From the NCBI GenBank assembly GCA_035559995.1, contig DATMAM010000040.1, positions 243,354 through 307,353 of the forward strand: a DNA stretch of 64,000 bases, in the 5' to 3' direction. Positions within the stretch are counted from its first letter, which is position 1; the number at the start of each line of letters is the position of its first letter. This stretch comes from DATMAM01 sp035559995 (GTDB lineage: Bacteria; Desulfobacterota; Binatia; UBA9968). The notes under the pieces were generated by a model. It was not told where the DNA came from and made no database searches. It was given only the letters and a program-made list of their open reading frames with translations. Below, piece after piece: positions 32,460 to 39,773 of the stretch. A program made the translations under genes and the position numbers.

Positions 32460-33406
32460 TTGGGCCCGCTAAAGGGAATCAAAGATTCCTTTTCGGCTGG
32501 GTACGCAATCATCTCCAGTCGGCCATCAAAGTCAAATTTCGGAACTTTTCCCCGCAGAGGTTCCATTTGATAGGCACCTGTAAACTTATCTATCTCGGCG
32601 AGAGTTCCAAATTTGTAGCCATCAGGAAATGTGTTGACGATTTCGTCCATGCTTTTAAACCCGACGTCATTTCTGACGCCCGTGGTGAGCTCGAATTCCA
32701 CAATCGGCCTGTTTTTGACGAGCGACCGGCGAAGACCGATTAAGACGGGTCGCTCGTAGCCTTCCACGTCAATCTTAATCACGTCTATTCGTTGGACCCC
32801 GGCCTTTTCCAATACTTCGTCACCCACTGCAATCTCAAGCTCGTGATATTTCTTATTTTTTTCGCTGAATGTTTCGATGAAAGATCCCGTGCCCTGATTC
32901 GTTTCATCGCCAGGGGAAAAAAAAGGAATCTTGGCCGGTCGATCGCCGAGACCCACCGGGTAGATACCAACATTCTTCACGTTATTGATTTTGAGCTGAT
33001 GCCGGAATCGATCCACGATCGGCTGATAGGGTTCAAAAGCATGGACCTCTTTTGCATATTGCGACATAAAAAGAGAATGTTGGCCCCTGTTTGCGCCAAC
33101 ATCAACGAAGATCCCATTGCGGTCTGGAGCAACTCTCCGAAGAACATCACGCATAAAGAAAAGATAAGACTTCTCGTAGGCTCCGAAGGCAAGGATATCG
33201 AGATCTTGTCGATCGCGAGTATTACCCTCATAGCGCATGCCAAAGAAATCAGCACTAAAGTCAAACGGTTTTTTTGAGTAGCAGTAAATGGGATTATAAG
33301 CTGATCGCCAGCAGCGGTATAGCATGAACTTTTTTTTCCCATCCGCAAACGAAATTGCGAGGCCAGCAGCTAGGAGTCCAGCGATGCTGAGTTTGACCCA
33401 CTTCAT
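32456..33406 (-). CDS. FkbM-family SAM methyltransferase with N-terminal membrane anchor
   Basis: The start at 33,406 follows GGAG and gives 316 residues. Residues about 4-20 are hydrophobic (VKLSIAGLLAAGLAISF), a single anchor or signal. The methyltransferase domain shows motif I FVDVGANRGQHS (about 100-111), the acidic end of strand 2 VHAFEPY (about 121-127) and IDVIKIDVEGYER, all FkbM landmarks. Family members methylate sugars or small hydroxyls. Base composition is slightly more AT-rich than its neighbours, which suggests recent acquisition. A role in altering host surface glycans or phage components is inferred. Confidence 0.8.
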   Translation of the reverse strand: MKWVKLSIAGLLAAGLAISFADGKKKFMLYRCWRSAYNPIYCYSKKPFDFSADFFGMRYEGNTRDRQDLDILAFGAYEKSYLFFMRDVLRRVAPDRNGIFVDVGANRGQHSLFMSQYAKEVHAFEPYQPIVDRFRHQLKINNVKNVGIYPVGLGDRPAKIPFFSPGDETNQGTGSFIETFSEKNKKYHELEIAVGDEVLEKAGVQRIDVIKIDVEGYERPVLIGLRRSLVKNRPIVEFELTTGVRNDVGFKSMDEIVNTFPDGYKFGTLAEIDKFTGAYQMEPLRGKVPKFDFDGRLEMIAYPAEKESLIPFSGPK

Positions 33407-33467
33407 TTCGAATTCTCCGGTCGGCCTCTGGATACAACAGTCGGCAGGCGTTTCGCAAACGGACACA

Positions 33468-35351
33468 TCACGCCCTCGCCTCGGCCTTGGCTTTCTTGGA
33501 CTTTGCAGACGTCTGCAGCTTCTCGGCGCACCTTGAGCAGAGGCCGACATTGGTCTTCTTATCGAGCTTTTGCCAGGAGCAGGTCTCGCCCATGTCGTAG
33601 ACACACGGATTAAACTCCGTGCAGCCGCACTCGGTGCAGGTGGGCTCTTTGAACATGCCTCCATGCATCTCGTGGATCTTGGCAGCGGCGCCATTGCTGG
33701 TCGAGTTGTTTGATTTATTAGAGGGTTTGCTTAATAGATCAGACGACTTGATCTTCTGACCGAGCACGTAGTCTTTGCCTGCCCGTTTCACCTTGATGCC
33801 TTTGACCTTCTGCTTGTTAGTCTGGTCTTTCAGGATCGCCGCAGTGTCCACCCCGATCCGCCTCGCGTACTTGGGGAAGTTCTCCCACGCGTTCCACCCC
33901 GAAGATTCCACGCAAAGCTGCGTCATGGCCAAGATGGCCAGATGATCCTTTTCGATCTTGCTGGCGTGCGCTCGAAGTAATTCCACCGCCTTCTTCACGG
34001 TCCCACCGTGGAAGCCCCGGTAAGCGATCTCGGAGAGTTGGCGCTCCGTGTGGGTTGCGAGTTTCTCAGCGCAGGCCTCAAGGATTTTTGGCTTGGCCTT
34101 TTCCCAGGCGGCGCGGAGCCGTTCACGGCGTTCGTACTCCACTTGCTGTTTCTTCTGCTCCTTCTCCCAGGAGCTCTCACCCTTTGCTTGAGCTTGCGCC
34201 TTCGGCTTTGTCGGCTTGGGCCAGTGCACCGTACACTCTTTATTCACGCAGACCTTGTACGCCTTCCCGCGTTCGGGGCCCACGACGATCACGCCAGTCA
34301 CGGACTTCTCGCATTCCTTGTTTTTCTTCTTGCCTGTGCCGGATCCGTCCGCGAGCTTCCAGCTCTGGCTGTGGTAAATCCGCTCAGTGTTTCCTTCCTT
34401 CGCGTCGGGGTGCGTGTAGTGGTTGTGCGTGATCTGAACGATCTTTTCCTTTTCCTCGAGCGCCGCGGCGACGGTCTTCTCGGTCTCGGGAAAGAGCATC
34501 GCATCGATCGCGCCCGGTTTTTTCTCAAAGCGCACGTGCGTATCAATCCAGGCCTCAAGCTCGCGCACGCTGCAGATCTTCCGACGATCATGGCTCTCCA
34601 GGTCAGCGACTGTTTTGTTTTCCCATTCCCACGGCAACTCTAGCGCGTGCTCTGGGTGCCACACGCCAGGGTTGTTCGGATCGAGCGCCTTCTTCTGCTG
34701 CTCAGGCTTCAGCCGCGCGAGCAGGATCGCGTGCCCGGCAGTGATCTTGTTCTCGAGCAGGAGCTTCTTTGCCTGGGGCACGAGTTGCAGGAGCTTGAGC
34801 CGGTCGTAGATGTATTTCGTCGAGCGACCGACTTTCTCAGCGAGCCGCTCGAGCGTGTACGCGCTTGCCAGCGGACCTTTAAACCCTAGCAGCATCTTAT
34901 ACCCTTCGGCCTCCTCAAGCGGGTTCACGTCCTCGCGCTGGTTGTTCTCGATGACCATCGTCTCGAGGACCTGTGCGTCGTTCAGTTCGCGCACAATCGC
35001 GGGGATTTCCGCGAGGCCTGCGAGCTTCGCGGCGCGGTAGCGCCGGCTGCCGGCGACGAGTTCGAATTGGCCGTTAGTTTTTTCTGCAAGTGCCTGACGA
35101 GCCTCTTGTTCGCTCATCGGGAGTCCAATTTTTACGCCCTTTGGGTTGACTAGATACCACGATTCATCGTCCACCTCAGACTGCGTAATTGACCATTGGT
35201 TTGCATGGCGCACGACCAGGGGCTCAATCACCCCGACGCTCTTGATCGAATCGGCAAGCTCCTTGATTTTCTCCTCGTCGTAGTGCTTTCGCGGATTGAG
35301 CTTTGACTCCGCGACATGGAGCAAGTTGATTGTCCGAAACTCTTCTGACAT
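33468..35351 (-). CDS. Large ParB-like protein with C-terminal zinc cluster
   Basis: The start at 35,351 has GGAGG seven bases upstream and gives 627 residues. The ParB domain covers about 1-120, with an insertion of about 45 residues before LVAGSRRYRA (about 98-107); ENNQREDVNPLEEAEGY follows at about 135-151, then an HTH region (LERLAEKVGRSTKYIYDRLKL). The middle is Lys/Glu-rich. The C-terminus has CTECGCTEFNPC and GLCSRCAEKL, a treble-clef-like metal site. It may act in phage DNA partition, packaging choice or regulation. It differs from the short ParB-like protein at 686-1423. Confidence 0.8.
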   Translation of the reverse strand: MSEEFRTINLLHVAESKLNPRKHYDEEKIKELADSIKSVGVIEPLVVRHANQWSITQSEVDDESWYLVNPKGVKIGLPMSEQEARQALAEKTNGQFELVAGSRRYRAAKLAGLAEIPAIVRELNDAQVLETMVIENNQREDVNPLEEAEGYKMLLGFKGPLASAYTLERLAEKVGRSTKYIYDRLKLLQLVPQAKKLLLENKITAGHAILLARLKPEQQKKALDPNNPGVWHPEHALELPWEWENKTVADLESHDRRKICSVRELEAWIDTHVRFEKKPGAIDAMLFPETEKTVAAALEEKEKIVQITHNHYTHPDAKEGNTERIYHSQSWKLADGSGTGKKKNKECEKSVTGVIVVGPERGKAYKVCVNKECTVHWPKPTKPKAQAQAKGESSWEKEQKKQQVEYERRERLRAAWEKAKPKILEACAEKLATHTERQLSEIAYRGFHGGTVKKAVELLRAHASKIEKDHLAILAMTQLCVESSGWNAWENFPKYARRIGVDTAAILKDQTNKQKVKGIKVKRAGKDYVLGQKIKSSDLLSKPSNKSNNSTSNGAAAKIHEMHGGMFKEPTCTECGCTEFNPCVYDMGETCSWQKLDKKTNVGLCSRCAEKLQTSAKSKKAKAEARA

Positions 35352-35371
35352 AGCATTCCTCCTTCGTGTTT

Positions 35372-35686
35372 TTATGCCTTGACCCACTTCCCTTCGCGAA
35401 TGAAACCGTGATCGCCACAGTCCGTGCACAACACAGACGGGCTGATCGTGAGCGGATCCCACGATTCGACCGTCCACCGCTCCCGATCCGGCTCGATACG
35501 TCTCGAGACGTCTCCGTCGAACACGATCATGCCGGCGCAGCGTGTGCCGTCAGGCTTTCTGTGCTCTATGATCGCCCCGTATTTGTCGACGTCCGGGATC
35601 CCGTCGAATTGCGGATTCACACTTCTGTCGGGACGCCATCCGACAAACCTCAGCTTATGATTCTCACCGAGATCCAATTCCATCAC
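35372..35686 (-). CDS. Small phage protein with C-terminal CxxCGDHGFI motif, 104 aa
   Basis: The ATGA overlap with the terminase stop fixes the start. The chain is beta-rich (NHKLRFVGWRPDRSVNPQF, AGMIVFDGDVSRRIEPD) and ends ISPSVLCTDCGDHGFIREG, a conserved-looking metal or nucleic-acid motif seen at the C-terminus of a family of small phage proteins. Function unknown; location suggests a packaging-related accessory. Confidence 0.6.
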   Translation of the reverse strand: MMELDLGENHKLRFVGWRPDRSVNPQFDGIPDVDKYGAIIEHRKPDGTRCAGMIVFDGDVSRRIEPDRERWTVESWDPLTISPSVLCTDCGDHGFIREGKWVKA

Positions 35687-37041
35687 AGCACTCTCACTCT
35701 CTTTCTCTTGATCGCCCTGTACGCCATCGCGCCACCAACGATGGTATCTGGCGGATGCCCGCTCCCGTAAAGATCATCGACCTTACAGTAACGGTGCTCG
35801 CCTTCCATGTACCGGATCTTCGGCGCCTCGATCTCTCCTCGCTCGATCGCGGCGATGTACGCCGTAAACAGATCATCCCGATCGCGCCCCGTCATGACCA
35901 CAGGCTCGGCGTCGTGCTTGAGATAATCGTTCACCACGTTGCCCAGGCCCGTTGCGTCATGGCAGGCCTCACCGCCGAAGCGCTCGATGCGGTCATCCAG
36001 CGCCCGGATCATCACCGGCCAGGGCCGCCGGCCGATGCGAAGAAAGGCGACAACGCGGTAAGGCCGGACGTCTACGCGGAGCGTGACGATGATGGTCCAG
36101 TCCACATCCTTCGCCCAGTCGGCGCCGTGCACATACACTCCGTCCGGATCCGGGCGCTCAATCTCGATGTACTCTCCGGGGACGCCGGCGAACTCTCCCA
36201 ACCTGGCGTCGAACATGGCGTCCACGGCTTCCATCATGATTGCACGGGATTCGTGAGAGGGTTCTCCGAGCTCGTACTCCACCTGCCACTGGACAGACGT
36301 CGTTTCGTTCTTTTTGCGCTCGATCTCGCTCTCTTTCAGCCACCCGTGCGGCTGGACCGTCTCGCGATAGCACCATTCGTAGATAGGCCAACCTTTCTCG
36401 TCGGCGCGCTTTAGGACCTCGGCCATTGTGCCGTCTGGATTGTGGTAGGTGGATGAGGCGACTGTCTGCGCCGTCACGTCGTTCAGCTCCATCGTTTGAC
36501 CCATCGAGGCGTCGAAGATATCGAGTTGCATCTCGTCGATCTCATCGAGCCGGAGCCGCTGGACGTGCGGGCCGCGGACGGAATTCTGAGACGCGAGCAA
36601 GGCTTGAATCGTGTTGCCGTACACCAAGCGCGTTTTCATGGTAAGCGGATCGGAGGCGAGTAGATGCCTCGGCGCTCGGGGAAAGAGCCAGTGGCGCACC
36701 TGGTAGTCGTGCACGCGCTGGGACTGTAGACCGCTCCCGCCTAAGATGTTCACGTCGCATTTGAGGGTGATCGCTTCAGTTAGGCCAAGCGTCGCCAGCG
36801 TGAAGGATTTCCCGGAAAGGCCGCGCGATCCTTTCCAGATCACCATCGAGCTCACGCAAAAGTAAGCGTCGCAGAACGCTTGCCACGGCGTCGAATGACC
36901 CGGGCAGACCTTCGTATCGGGAAACGTCACGCCGAACGCTTTCTTTACGAACAGCTTGAGCGTCTCGGGCTTTCGGATCGGCAGATGGAATCTGAGCTTT
37001 CGTTTGGGCAGGAAACCGACAGCTACATTGACGGCAGGCAT
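35683..37041 (-). CDS. terL: Terminase large subunit
   Basis: The 452-residue product has the ATPase with a Walker A-like WKGSRGLSGKS (about 69-79), Walker B RLRLDEIDE (about 162-170) and a coupling segment VASSTYHNPDG. The RNase H-like nuclease follows: HGADWAKDVDW (about 305-315), CHDATGLGNVV and a C-terminal DTIVGGAMAYRA. It packages DNA into proheads by docking on the portal. It is preceded by HNH and small terminase genes, the standard order in HK97-like phages. The 19-nt overlap with HNH supports coupling. Confidence 0.92.
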   Translation of the reverse strand: MPAVNVAVGFLPKRKLRFHLPIRKPETLKLFVKKAFGVTFPDTKVCPGHSTPWQAFCDAYFCVSSMVIWKGSRGLSGKSFTLATLGLTEAITLKCDVNILGGSGLQSQRVHDYQVRHWLFPRAPRHLLASDPLTMKTRLVYGNTIQALLASQNSVRGPHVQRLRLDEIDEMQLDIFDASMGQTMELNDVTAQTVASSTYHNPDGTMAEVLKRADEKGWPIYEWCYRETVQPHGWLKESEIERKKNETTSVQWQVEYELGEPSHESRAIMMEAVDAMFDARLGEFAGVPGEYIEIERPDPDGVYVHGADWAKDVDWTIIVTLRVDVRPYRVVAFLRIGRRPWPVMIRALDDRIERFGGEACHDATGLGNVVNDYLKHDAEPVVMTGRDRDDLFTAYIAAIERGEIEAPKIRYMEGEHRYCKVDDLYGSGHPPDTIVGGAMAYRAIKRKRVRVL

Positions 37042-37436
37042 AACTCACGGTGGCGGCGCTGGCGCCGGCAAATTTTGCAGCGGCGGCTGGGCGGGAGGAC
37101 GTGTCCGCGCGGGCAGGTGGGCGATCTAGGCTGAAAAACCCACGCGCGGCGCTTGTTTTCTCCCGGCGTCACGGGCTCGAGGTGAAGCGGATAGCAGCAG
37201 CGTCGGTTCCGGCACTGGGGAATGTGATCAAGCTGCTTTCCTTTGGGGACGGGCTGGCCATGATAAATCTCCCACATGACGACGTGGACCTTGCGCATGC
37301 GCCCCTTGACCCGAATCACCCCGTATCCGGAATCATCAGCGCTCCCGCGCCATTCCCAGCAGCCGGCCGCTGTCTTAACGCACATCCGGATGATCCGGAC
37401 CCGCAGCGGCGGCTGATTACTTCTTGCCTTCGCCAT
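37023..37436 (-). CDS. HNH endonuclease
   Basis: The 137-residue protein shows an HNH_3-like core: GCWEWRGSADDSGYGVIRV, VHVVMWEIYHG, KGKQLDHIPQCRNRRCC and LHLEPVTPGEN. A C-terminal zinc ribbon follows (CPRGHVL, CKICRRQ). HNH enzymes next to terminases help terminal cleavage during packaging in many HK97-like phages; a free-standing homing enzyme is the alternative. It overlaps both terminase genes by about 20 nt, which favours the packaging role. Confidence 0.82.
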   Translation of the reverse strand: MAKARSNQPPLRVRIIRMCVKTAAGCWEWRGSADDSGYGVIRVKGRMRKVHVVMWEIYHGQPVPKGKQLDHIPQCRNRRCCYPLHLEPVTPGENKRRAWVFQPRSPTCPRGHVLPPSRRCKICRRQRRHRELCLPSM

Positions 37437-37842
37437 CTTCCTCGTCGTCCATGATCTCGATCACGTCGTGCAGGACCTTGAGCGGGCCGCCGTCGAGACC
37501 TCCAACTTTGACTTGCTTCTGTTCGCCGTAAATCTCGCGCCGGTGAGATTTCAGAAAGAAAATCAGCAGCGTGTCGGACGTCGCCCGCGCGCGCTTCATT
37601 CCTTCCCCCTCGAGGATATCGAGCGCGTCCTCCATCGCCTCATCCCATTGAGCTCGAAACGTTTCATCTTCATCGCGCCACTTGTAGGCGAGGCGGCGAG
37701 ATATCCCGGCCTGTTTGCAAGAGAGACGCACGTTGGCTGTCATGCCTAGCGTCTGCAGAAACGCTGGGATCCATTCGCCGGCGCCGAGACGGCGGGTTTT
37801 TTCCTCAGTGGTTTCCGTAGATTTTTTCTCGCCGTCAGCCAT
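37417..37842 (-). CDS. terS: Terminase small subunit-like protein
   Basis: The 141-residue product has an N-terminal DNA-binding helix-turn-helix (WIPAFLQTLGMTANVRLSC, AGISRRLAYKWRDEDETF), a helical oligomerisation part (EAMEDALDILEGEGMKR) and LLIFFLKSHRREIYGE, the portion typical of small terminases. The acidic C-terminus ends EIMDDEEDGEGKK. It lies directly upstream of HNH and terL. It selects phage DNA for packaging. Confidence 0.82.
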   Translation of the reverse strand: MADGEKKSTETTEEKTRRLGAGEWIPAFLQTLGMTANVRLSCKQAGISRRLAYKWRDEDETFRAQWDEAMEDALDILEGEGMKRARATSDTLLIFFLKSHRREIYGEQKQVKVGGLDGGPLKVLHDVIEIMDDEEDGEGKK

Positions 37843-37977
37843 TGGGATACTCGCGCCATTCGCGGCCGTCGAGCACGGCGCCGGCGGCTTTCTTGCCGAC
37901 GCGGATCATGTCAGCCATGTATTCGCCCCATTGACAGGTAGCTTCTCGTGAAACTCGATCTTGCTGTTATCCCCCAC
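37835..37977 (-). pseudogene. Internally deleted Gp37/Gp68-family gene remnant
   Basis: A GTG at 37,977 begins VGDNSKIEF, the usual start of Gp37/Gp68-family phage proteins. Shortly after, in another frame, the sequence reads CQWGEYMADMIRVGKKAAG and LDGREWREYPNG, the usual end of the same family. The roughly 200-residue middle is missing and the frame is broken. It overlaps the small terminase start. Identification is from memory of family termini. Confidence 0.5.
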
Positions 37978-37991
37978 GCGCCGGTCCTTTT

Positions 37992-38549
37992 TTAGGTGTG
38001 TACTTTCTGGAACACCGAACCGGCTTTCACCAGGCAGGCCTTACACTGGCAGGGTCCGGAATACCATTCCGGATGCTTCTCCCAGAGCTCCGTCGCGAGC
38101 ATAACGGCGTACTCATGCACGTTGAAAAGGCCCAGGAATCCCTTGTGGTAGAACGGTTCCGGGAAGCGGACTACGTCGTCGAACCGCCAGGCGTAGCGGC
38201 CGGGTCGCCAGTCACCGAACGCCATCTCGTTCCGGATCTGATCGGGAGTCATCGGCTTAATGGGTCCCAAGCCAGCCCCAATCTCGATACAATCGACCAG
38301 ATTCACCATTGCGATCACCCGCCCGCGGATATGCCAGTACGTGTCCCGTAGGGCGCTCAGAAATGGCTCCTCGAGCGCGAGCCGACGCGCTTGAACCGGC
38401 ATCCGCTGAGCTGCGTGGATCAGCAGCGGTCCGCGATAGTTGGTCTTCCACTTGCGGGTCTCGAATCGCTTGGCGCCGATCGCGACAAGAGAGGCCCAGG
38501 GCTGGGTGAGAGAGAGGGCTATATGGAAACTCATCATCATCCGGATCAT
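37992..38549 (-). CDS. ASCH-domain protein
   Basis: The 185-residue protein has the ASCH pattern at its N-terminus: ALSLTQPWASLVAIGAKRFE then TRKWKTNYRGPLLIHAAQRM, and VIAMVNLVDCIEI and GRYAWRFDDVVRF later. The ASCH fold binds RNA or modified nucleosides and is frequent in phages. The C-terminus has CQCKACLV, a possible metal site. Several Met codons at the start (38,549; 38,540; 38,537; 38,534) leave the exact start open. The upstream gene overlaps it deeply. Confidence 0.75.
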   Translation of the reverse strand: MIRMMMSFHIALSLTQPWASLVAIGAKRFETRKWKTNYRGPLLIHAAQRMPVQARRLALEEPFLSALRDTYWHIRGRVIAMVNLVDCIEIGAGLGPIKPMTPDQIRNEMAFGDWRPGRYAWRFDDVVRFPEPFYHKGFLGLFNVHEYAVMLATELWEKHPEWYSGPCQCKACLVKAGSVFQKVHT

Positions 38550-38847
38550 CCACGGGATCCTCGTGCGGTGCCGGTAGCTGCGTCTGGTTCAGCTCCCAGA
38601 GGTTTACGGGCACGGGTTTCCAGTAGGCCAGATACTTGCGCACGATGTCCTCGGTGGTCGGCGTCATGCTGTAGATCGACCCGTTGCCGTAGAATTTCGT
38701 GAACGCCGGATGGCCATTCACGGCGGGAACATCAACCCGGATGAACTGACACCCGCCGATCATGGCCTCAGTAACTTTGCCGGCGGTCCGCTGCCGGCCG
38801 AAAAGTTCGATGATCGCCCACGCTTCGAATTTTTCCTGCGCTTCCAT
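38257..38847 (-). CDS. Conserved phage protein, C-terminus probably frameshifted
   Basis: The first ~115 residues look real: AQEKFEAWAIIELFGRQRTA, MIGGCQFIRVDVP, FYGNGSIYSMTPTTEDIVRK, a family widespread in phages that ends shortly after a PVNLWEL-like segment. Beyond that, the frame runs 290 nt into the ASCH gene in another phase with an Arg/Ser/Ala-rich, non-protein-like tail. The stop was probably lost by a small indel. It is the rightmost prophage gene. Confidence 0.6.
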   Translation of the reverse strand: MEAQEKFEAWAIIELFGRQRTAGKVTEAMIGGCQFIRVDVPAVNGHPAFTKFYGNGSIYSMTPTTEDIVRKYLAYWKPVPVNLWELNQTQLPAPHEDPVDDPDDDEFPYSPLSHPALGLSCRDRRQAIRDPQVEDQLSRTAADPRSSADAGSSASARARGAISERPTGHVLAYPRAGDRNGESGRLYRDWGWLGTH

Positions 38848-39104
38848 ACGACATCACCTCGTTAGTCATTGGTATCCGCCGCTGGCATCCAAAAACTTAA
38901 CCTCGCTAATTATCTCGGGAAAAATTGTGTGCCACGCGGCTCATATCCGCGGAGTCGACAGTTCGAGTCTGTCCACCGCCATTTTTTCCCTCCCGCCCCT
39001 TGAATCGCCCGTTTCCCCCTGGCAGTTTGAACTAGTCTGAATTTTTGGCGCCGTCACCGACACGGCGTTCCGCTCTCCTCGCTCCGCAGAAACCGGGCGC
39101 GCCA
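38848..39104. other. 257-nt junction region between prophage and chromosome
   Basis: It contains the tRNA-Met 3' fragment, a T6 run just after it, and an AT-rich segment (around 38,900-38,925) that could hold a leftward promoter for the prophage. No complete gene is present. Confidence 0.5.
38935..38981 (+). other. attachment-site half: 3' part of tRNA-Met(CAT)
   Basis: From left to right: anticodon stem CGCGG, loop CTCATAT with anticodon CAT, stem CCGCG, a 5-nt variable loop, T-arm GACAG-TTCGAGT-CTGTC, acceptor CACCGCC and a discriminator A, followed by T6. No D-arm or 5' acceptor half precedes it. It is the displaced 3' end of a host tRNA gene, so the prophage integrated at tRNA-Met and the complete gene should lie at the other prophage end, left of the window. 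Confidence 0.8.
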
Positions 39105-39764
39105 GTGGCTCAGATATTCCATCCGAGCACCAACACCATCTCCAAGGTCAGCCTTTTTGCGGGCGTGTTTCTGCTCGCCGCTTTTTTTTCATCGCTGGCC
39201 GCGATCTATCGCTCGCCGTACGTCACGCAAGCGGAGGTGGTGCGCGAGCAGCCCGTTCAGTTCAGCCACAAACATCACGTCGGCGACGACGGCATCGACT
39301 GCCGCTACTGCCACACTTCCGTCGAGGAAAGCGCCTTCGCGGGAATACCGCCGACGAAGACCTGCATGAACTGCCACTCGCAGATCTGGTCGGACTCGCC
39401 GACGCTCGCGCCCGTGCGCCAAAGCCTCGATGCCGGCACGCCGATCGCGTGGAACAGGGTCCACAACCTGCCCGATTTTGTCTACTTCGATCACAGCATT
39501 CACGTAAACAAAGGGGTGGGTTGCGTGACCTGTCACGGGCGCGTGGATCGCATGCCGCTCACGTGGCAGCAGCAGTCGCTGCTGATGGAGTGGTGCCTCG
39601 AATGCCACCGGCAACCGGAGCGCTATGTCAGGCCGCGCGCCGAAGTGTTCAACATGGACTGGCAACCTCCGGGCGACGCCCTGGCGCTGGGGCGAAAGCT
39701 CGTGCGCGAATACGAAATTCAATCTCCCGCCGTCCTGACGAGTTGCTCTACTTGCCACCGGTAA
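39105..39764 (+). CDS. actA: Alternative Complex III subunit ActA, pentaheme cytochrome c
   Basis: The GTG at 39,105 gives AQIFHPSTNTISKVSLFAG, the expected ActA start, and 219 residues; an upstream TTG at 39,045 is less likely. One TM segment (about 12-33) anchors it. Five CxxCH sites (CRYCH, CMNCH, CVTCH, CLECH, CSTCH) bind hemes c. FVYFDHSIHVNKGVGC and EVFNMDWQPPGD are family landmarks. ActA takes electrons from the quinol site and passes them to ActE or the oxidase. It opens a long respiratory operon directly beside the prophage att site. Confidence 0.92.
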   Translation: MAQIFHPSTNTISKVSLFAGVFLLAAFFSSLAAIYRSPYVTQAEVVREQPVQFSHKHHVGDDGIDCRYCHTSVEESAFAGIPPTKTCMNCHSQIWSDSPTLAPVRQSLDAGTPIAWNRVHNLPDFVYFDHSIHVNKGVGCVTCHGRVDRMPLTWQQQSLLMEWCLECHRQPERYVRPRAEVFNMDWQPPGDALALGRKLVREYEIQSPAVLTSCSTCHR

Positions 39765-39773
39765 GCCGCGAAC

